A program made the translations under genes and the position numbers. From the NCBI GenBank assembly GCA_043228905.1, contig JBHGNT010000001.1:17484001-17548000 (forward strand): a DNA stretch of 64,000 nucleotides, given 5' to 3'. Under the pieces are notes generated by a model. That model saw only the letters and a list, made by a program, of their open reading frames with translations. It ran no database searches and was not told where the DNA came from. Numbering within the stretch: the first letter of the stretch is position 1; each line of letters starts with the position of its first letter. The DNA comes from Azolla caroliniana. Taxonomy: Eukaryota; Polypodiophyta. Positions 61,901-64,000 of this stretch are shown here, one piece after another.

Positions 61901-63011
61901 TTTTGCATCCGGTCGGGGTTGTTAACCACACGTCTCCTATGCCGGCAATCCGGCACGTACCTTCATTTCCCATCCGAACACAGCCATGCTCACCGGCTGT
62001 GTAGGATGAGAAGTATCTTCTCTCCGGGGTCAGGTGGAACGATGCTCCGGAATCGACCACCCAGGTCGTCTCATCGCCGGCAATGTTTAGTTCACCTTCT
62101 TCGGTGATGAGCATGATTTCTTCCTCACTTGCCGCGAGTGCCGTTGTTCCTTTCCGGTCCTGCCCTCGCCGATCCGAACCTCTCCGGTCCGTGGCTCCCC
62201 GGTATGCACCGTTTCTCTCCGGTGACTTCTTCGAGTCGGTGTCGTCGGCTCCGTTGTCTTTTCGGTAATGCCGACAATTCTTTCGGAAGTGCCCCGGCTT
62301 CCCACAGTGGAAGCATGTGGGTCTTCCTCTTGACTGCGACCGGGTCCCCGACTTCTCCCGTCTTTGCGGACTCCGGTTCCAGTGTCTTCCCCGTTCCGAT
62401 TCGGTAAGCAGCGCCTTCGAGTCGGAGGCCGGTTCTTTGTCTCTCCGACGCGCTTCTTCGTTCAAAATACTTGTCTTTACCGTTTGTAGGGACAAGTTGT
62501 CTTCCGTGCAGGAGGTGCTGAGAGTCACCACCAAGTTCTCCCAGCTGTCCGGTAATGTACACATCAGGATGATGGCTTGCATTGCATCCTCCAACGGGAA
62601 CTTGATCGCCGCAAGCTGGTTCACGAATCCCATGAACGTGCTTACGTGTTCCACCATACTCTCGCCGTCCCGGTACTTGAGATTCACAATCTTCCTCATC
62701 AGGGAGGTCCGGTTCAACGCATTCTTCCTCTCATAGAGGCCCGACAGCTTCTTCCACATCTCGTATGCGTTGGTGTCGTTCGCCACATGTTGTAGGACGC
62801 TTACATCGACGTATTGTCGGATCGTCGCTACGGCTTTCCGGTTCAGGAGCTTCCACTCCGACTCAAGTACCCCTTTCGGTATTTCCGACCTGTCAATCGG
62901 TTCGTACAGGTCCCGAACAATCAGAAGATCCTCCATCTTGATCTTCCAGTCGGCGTAATTCTGTGCATTCAGCACCATCATCATCGGCTGCCCGCTGCCG
63001 CCGCCTTCCAT
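58935..63011 (-). CDS. Element N gag-pol polyprotein (Copia), intact
   Basis: The start is ATG at 63011 (MEGGGSGQPMMM), the first Met after the LTR and primer site. An upstream in-frame Met lies inside the LTR. 1358 residues, single frame. Gag core 25-195 with zinc knuckle C233-x2-C-x4-H-x4-C246. Protease D320-S-G-A. Pre-integrase finger H448/H453/C478/C481. Integrase D509, D571, E606. RT active site Y-V-D-D 1034-1037. RNase H D1206, E1247, D1282. All catalytic residues are present and no stop is seen. Wording (LHGDLEEEIYMQQPEGF, KDLGPARQILGM) points to the Tork/Tnt1-like Copia group (inference). Processing would occur by its own protease in virus-like particles. Confidence 0.96.
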   Translation of the reverse strand: MEGGGSGQPMMMVLNAQNYADWKIKMEDLLIVRDLYEPIDRSEIPKGVLESEWKLLNRKAVATIRQYVDVSVLQHVANDTNAYEMWKKLSGLYERKNALNRTSLMRKIVNLKYRDGESMVEHVSTFMGFVNQLAAIKFPLEDAMQAIILMCTLPDSWENLVVTLSTSCTEDNLSLQTVKTSILNEEARRRDKEPASDSKALLTESERGRHWNRSPQRREKSGTRSQSRGRPTCFHCGKPGHFRKNCRHYRKDNGADDTDSKKSPERNGAYRGATDRRGSDRRGQDRKGTTALAASEEEIMLITEEGELNIAGDETTWVVDSGASFHLTPERRYFSSYTAGEHGCVRMGNEGTCRIAGIGDVWLTTPTGCKMLLKDVRHVPEVRLNLISAGRLDDEGYTGSIRNGVMKFSKGSLIVARARKVNTLYLMNAWLCPEELNVAADTAGELWHKRLCHMSEKGMKRLAEDNLIPVKHVHLEKCTDCLAGKQNRTSFHSRPPTRRSAPLELVHTDVCQVETKSHGGAQYFVTFIDDHSRKLWTAPLKTKDQVLCVFKELHARVERESGKKLKAIRADNGGEYRGQFQEYCRSKGIRLEFTVPKTPELNGLAERMNRTIMERVRSMLAHAKLPKGFWAEAMSTATYVINRSPSVPLDGDTPQRVWTGKEVSYRHLKVFGCLAYVHVAKDRRGKLDPKTRPCIFLGYGDDEFGYRVWDPVDKKIFRSRDIIFMENKTLADWESEKKMKSSKSTGEDQLYEEQSRPARDRLALEDPAEDGEETEPAEEDENDTGTGPDPEMDSDEEEESEEPVTEAPERRYPLRERRAPRRFPEPEHVLLTDEGEPESFEEAKHDTQSRRWLSAMQDEMDSLHENHTYELVELPKGKRALRNKWVFKLKPGDAGNPPRYKARIVVKGFQQKKGVDFDEIFAPVVKMTSIRTVLSIAASMDLEVEQMDVKTAFLHGDLEEEIYMQQPEGFEKKGKEHLVCRLKKSLYGLKQAPRQWYRKFDSFMTDEGYLKTQSDHCVFVKKFEGGDFLILLLYVDDMLIVGRDQVKIRMLKKALHRTFSMKDLGPARQILGMHIIRDRSKKQLWLSQEKYVTKVLQRFNMSEARPVGSTLPANCKLSSKQSPKTKAEKEDMMKVPYASAVGSLMYAMVCTRPDIGYAVGVVSRYMSNPGKEHWNAVKWILRYLKGTANVCLRFGSGKPELDGFTDSDMSADADTSRSTSGYVMTYAGGAVSWQSRLQKTVALSTTEAEYMAAIEAGKEIIWMKDFIRELGIRQEEYRLYCDSQSAIHLAKNAAYHSRTKHIQRRYHWIRERIEDKEFVLTKIHTNENGSDMLTKVLTPDKLETCRKRIGLERHPMPK

Positions 63012-63025
63012 TTTCTGCAACAGTC

Positions 63026-63037
63026 GCTCTGATACCA
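63026..63037 (-). other. Primer binding site of N (initiator-Met tRNA)
   Basis: The - strand TGGTATCAGAGC, 3 bp from the 5' LTR, is complementary to the 3' end of plant tRNA-iMet and a perfect copy of the usual Copia site. Confidence 0.95.
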
Positions 63038-63040
63038 GTT

Positions 63041-63746
63041 TGTGAGGAATCACCGCTTGGATTCACCTTCTTCACTCGGCCACAACCGATTAATCGCGGA
63101 TCAATGTAGCAGAAAATAGGAAATACAGAGAAAGACGCGATACACAGGGATTAACGTGGAAAACCCTATACGGGAAAAACCACGGGAGTGCGAGACTCCG
63201 AACCAAACTATGCACAGAGAAATATACAATAGCGAGCTGCAAGGCAACGACCTTGAGCTCGCTGTCCTCGCCACAGGCGGCGGAAGTACACAGAGGCGTC
63301 TACCTCTTCGTCTCTCTCGCGCTCTATCTCTCTCTCTCTCTCGGCTGCTCTCACTTCGCATGGGAAAAATGAGCAACAACATAAACTGTTTGCCCTAAGT
63401 CATATTTATACATATATGACTTTCGGGCTATTTACAAATATAGCCACAAGGGCTCTTAGCAAACATATTCACAAATATGTCCCCGCATCCGGATCCGTAT
63501 CCGGGTACTCTTCATCCGGCTCCGTAACCGGGGTCTTCATCATCCGGATCCGTATCCGGGTACTCTTCATCCGGCTCCGTAACCGGGGTCTTCATCTTCC
63601 GGATCCGTATCCGGGTACTCTTCATCCGGCTCCGTAACCGGGGTCTTCATCTTCCGGATCCGTATCCGGGTACTCTTCATCCGGCTCCGTAACCGGGTAC
63701 TCTTCATCATCCGGACATCCCATCCGGAGGGACCGAAATCCCAACA
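63041..63746 (-). repeat. Element N 5' LTR
   Basis: 706 bp, same as 58219-58924 with an offset of 4822. It holds the promoter block (63397-63480) with TATA and the 55-bp array (63489-63712). The target duplication GTTTA follows at 63747-63751. Confidence 0.95.
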
Positions 63747-64000
63747 GTTTAGTTCCGGCGTCTTCGGCACAGTAAATTCGAGCCGGATTCCCTTCGTGCG
63801 ACAGTACTCCTCGAACTGCCCCCGATATTCTCCTCCGTTATCTGCTTGAACTACCTTCAGCTTCCGACCGGTTTCTCTTTCCACTCTCGCGTGGAGCTCT
63901 TTGAAGACGGATAGCACCTGATCCTTCGTCTTCAGTGGTGTGGCCCATAGCTTCCGGCTGTGGTCATCTATGAACGTCACGAAGTACTGCGCTCCGGCAT
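63747..64000 (-). pseudogene. Element M integrase, N-terminal half (runs off window)
   Basis: On the - strand from the window end: AQYFVTFIDDHSRKLWATPL, FKELHARVERETGRKLKVVQ, then ADNGGEYRGQFEEYCRTKGI (second Asp, first Gly-Gly-Glu context) and FTVPKTPELN, where N was inserted. Open as far as it can be read. The first catalytic Asp, protease, gag and 5' LTR lie beyond 64000. Confidence 0.9.

Larger units (their letters stand above)
58219..63746 (-). mobile_element. Element N: complete, apparently recent Ty1/Copia
   Basis: Both LTRs are 706 bp and I find no difference between them. They are flanked by GTTTA at 58214-58218 and 63747-63751. The 5' LTR is at the right, with a perfect primer site (63026-63037), an uninterrupted 1358-codon polyprotein and a polypurine tract. 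Total length 5528 bp. Everything needed for transposition looks intact. It is inserted in the integrase codons of M between Asn and Gly of the E-L-N-G-L-A-E-R motif. Confidence 0.97.
55143..64000 (-). mobile_element. Element M: Ty1/Copia, interrupted by sibling N, cut by window end
   Basis: 3' LTR, polypurine tract (GAGTGAAGGGGGAGTT, - strand at 55916-55931), RNase H, RT and the integrase C-terminal half lie left of N. The integrase core resumes at 63747 and runs off the window. Protein wording is nearly the same as N throughout. Breaks: a frameshift at about 56815 (between RTFSTKLSQC and DLGPARQMLGM) and a stop at 57758. Confidence 0.9.

Noticed and set aside
58935-63053. Polyprotein start at the in-frame Met at 63053
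   Set aside because: That Met lies inside the 5' LTR, upstream of the primer site. The Met at 63011 is the first after the primer site and begins the gag sequence.

Overview
This is nuclear DNA from a plant, and almost all of it is a graveyard of LTR retrotransposons. Evidence for a plant: Ty1/Copia elements primed by initiator-Met tRNA (TGGTATCAGAGC-type primer sites), a Ty3/Gypsy chromovirus with a chromodomain, GT-AG introns in two gene remnants, and a TATA box in front of one plastid-targeting-like exon. The species cannot be named. A DUF7869-type gene and an unusual Gypsy element with a DHGSE protease make me lean towards a large, repeat-rich genome, possibly outside the core flowering plants (inference). 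I see no bacterial operons, rRNA, complete tRNA or CRISPR array. Letters A-N below are my own labels (A is not used).

Layout. 1-757: an 85-bp minisatellite. About 1051-16810, + strand: a DUF7869-type gene split by insertions. Its 5' piece ends at 1212 and it resumes at 13955. Between them lies chromovirus C (1213-13954, - strand), which itself carries a solo Copia LTR (1609-2262), a Copia fragment L (about 4028-5465), a 1.6-kb purine-rich insert (about 7841-9476) and a deleted sibling B (10205-13358). A second solo Copia LTR (15338-16083) lies in the DUF7869 gene. 17131-36458, + strand: Gypsy D (gag, protease, then RT), opened by a 16-kb composite. The composite is the gag-only element H (19971-35914), which contains autonomous-type Gypsy I (21613-28262) and Copia G (28533-34153). 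Copia E (36459-37605) cuts the D reverse transcriptase. 38031-39711: truncated Copia F. 39784-40146, - strand: exon 1 of a probable host gene with a TATA box.

40385-51105, - strand: Gypsy J, with non-autonomous element K (45319-50574, + strand) inserted in its gag. K carries gag but has a Pro-rich and coiled-coil protein in place of protease-pol. 51880-53969, - strand: a decayed five-exon gene for a beta-class amino-methyltransferase (DNA N6-adenine/N4-cytosine type), directly abutting a second DUF7869 C-terminus (53970-54420). 55143 to the window end, - strand: Copia M, interrupted in its integrase by its sibling N (58219-63746). N is the youngest and only complete element: identical 706-bp LTRs, a 5-bp target duplication and a 1358-codon open polyprotein.

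How they relate. Most insertions fall in other elements, often in a relative (N in M, B in C, I in H, K in J). Target duplications found: CCCAT, TCAAT, GAAAG, TATTC, GTTTA, ACGT, and a diverged GTGAC/GCAAC pair. The K/J and H/I pairs look like non-autonomous partners beside potential helpers. All protein genes except that of N carry stops, frameshifts or deletions. The most unusual content is the methyltransferase remnant and the gag-coiled-coil element K.
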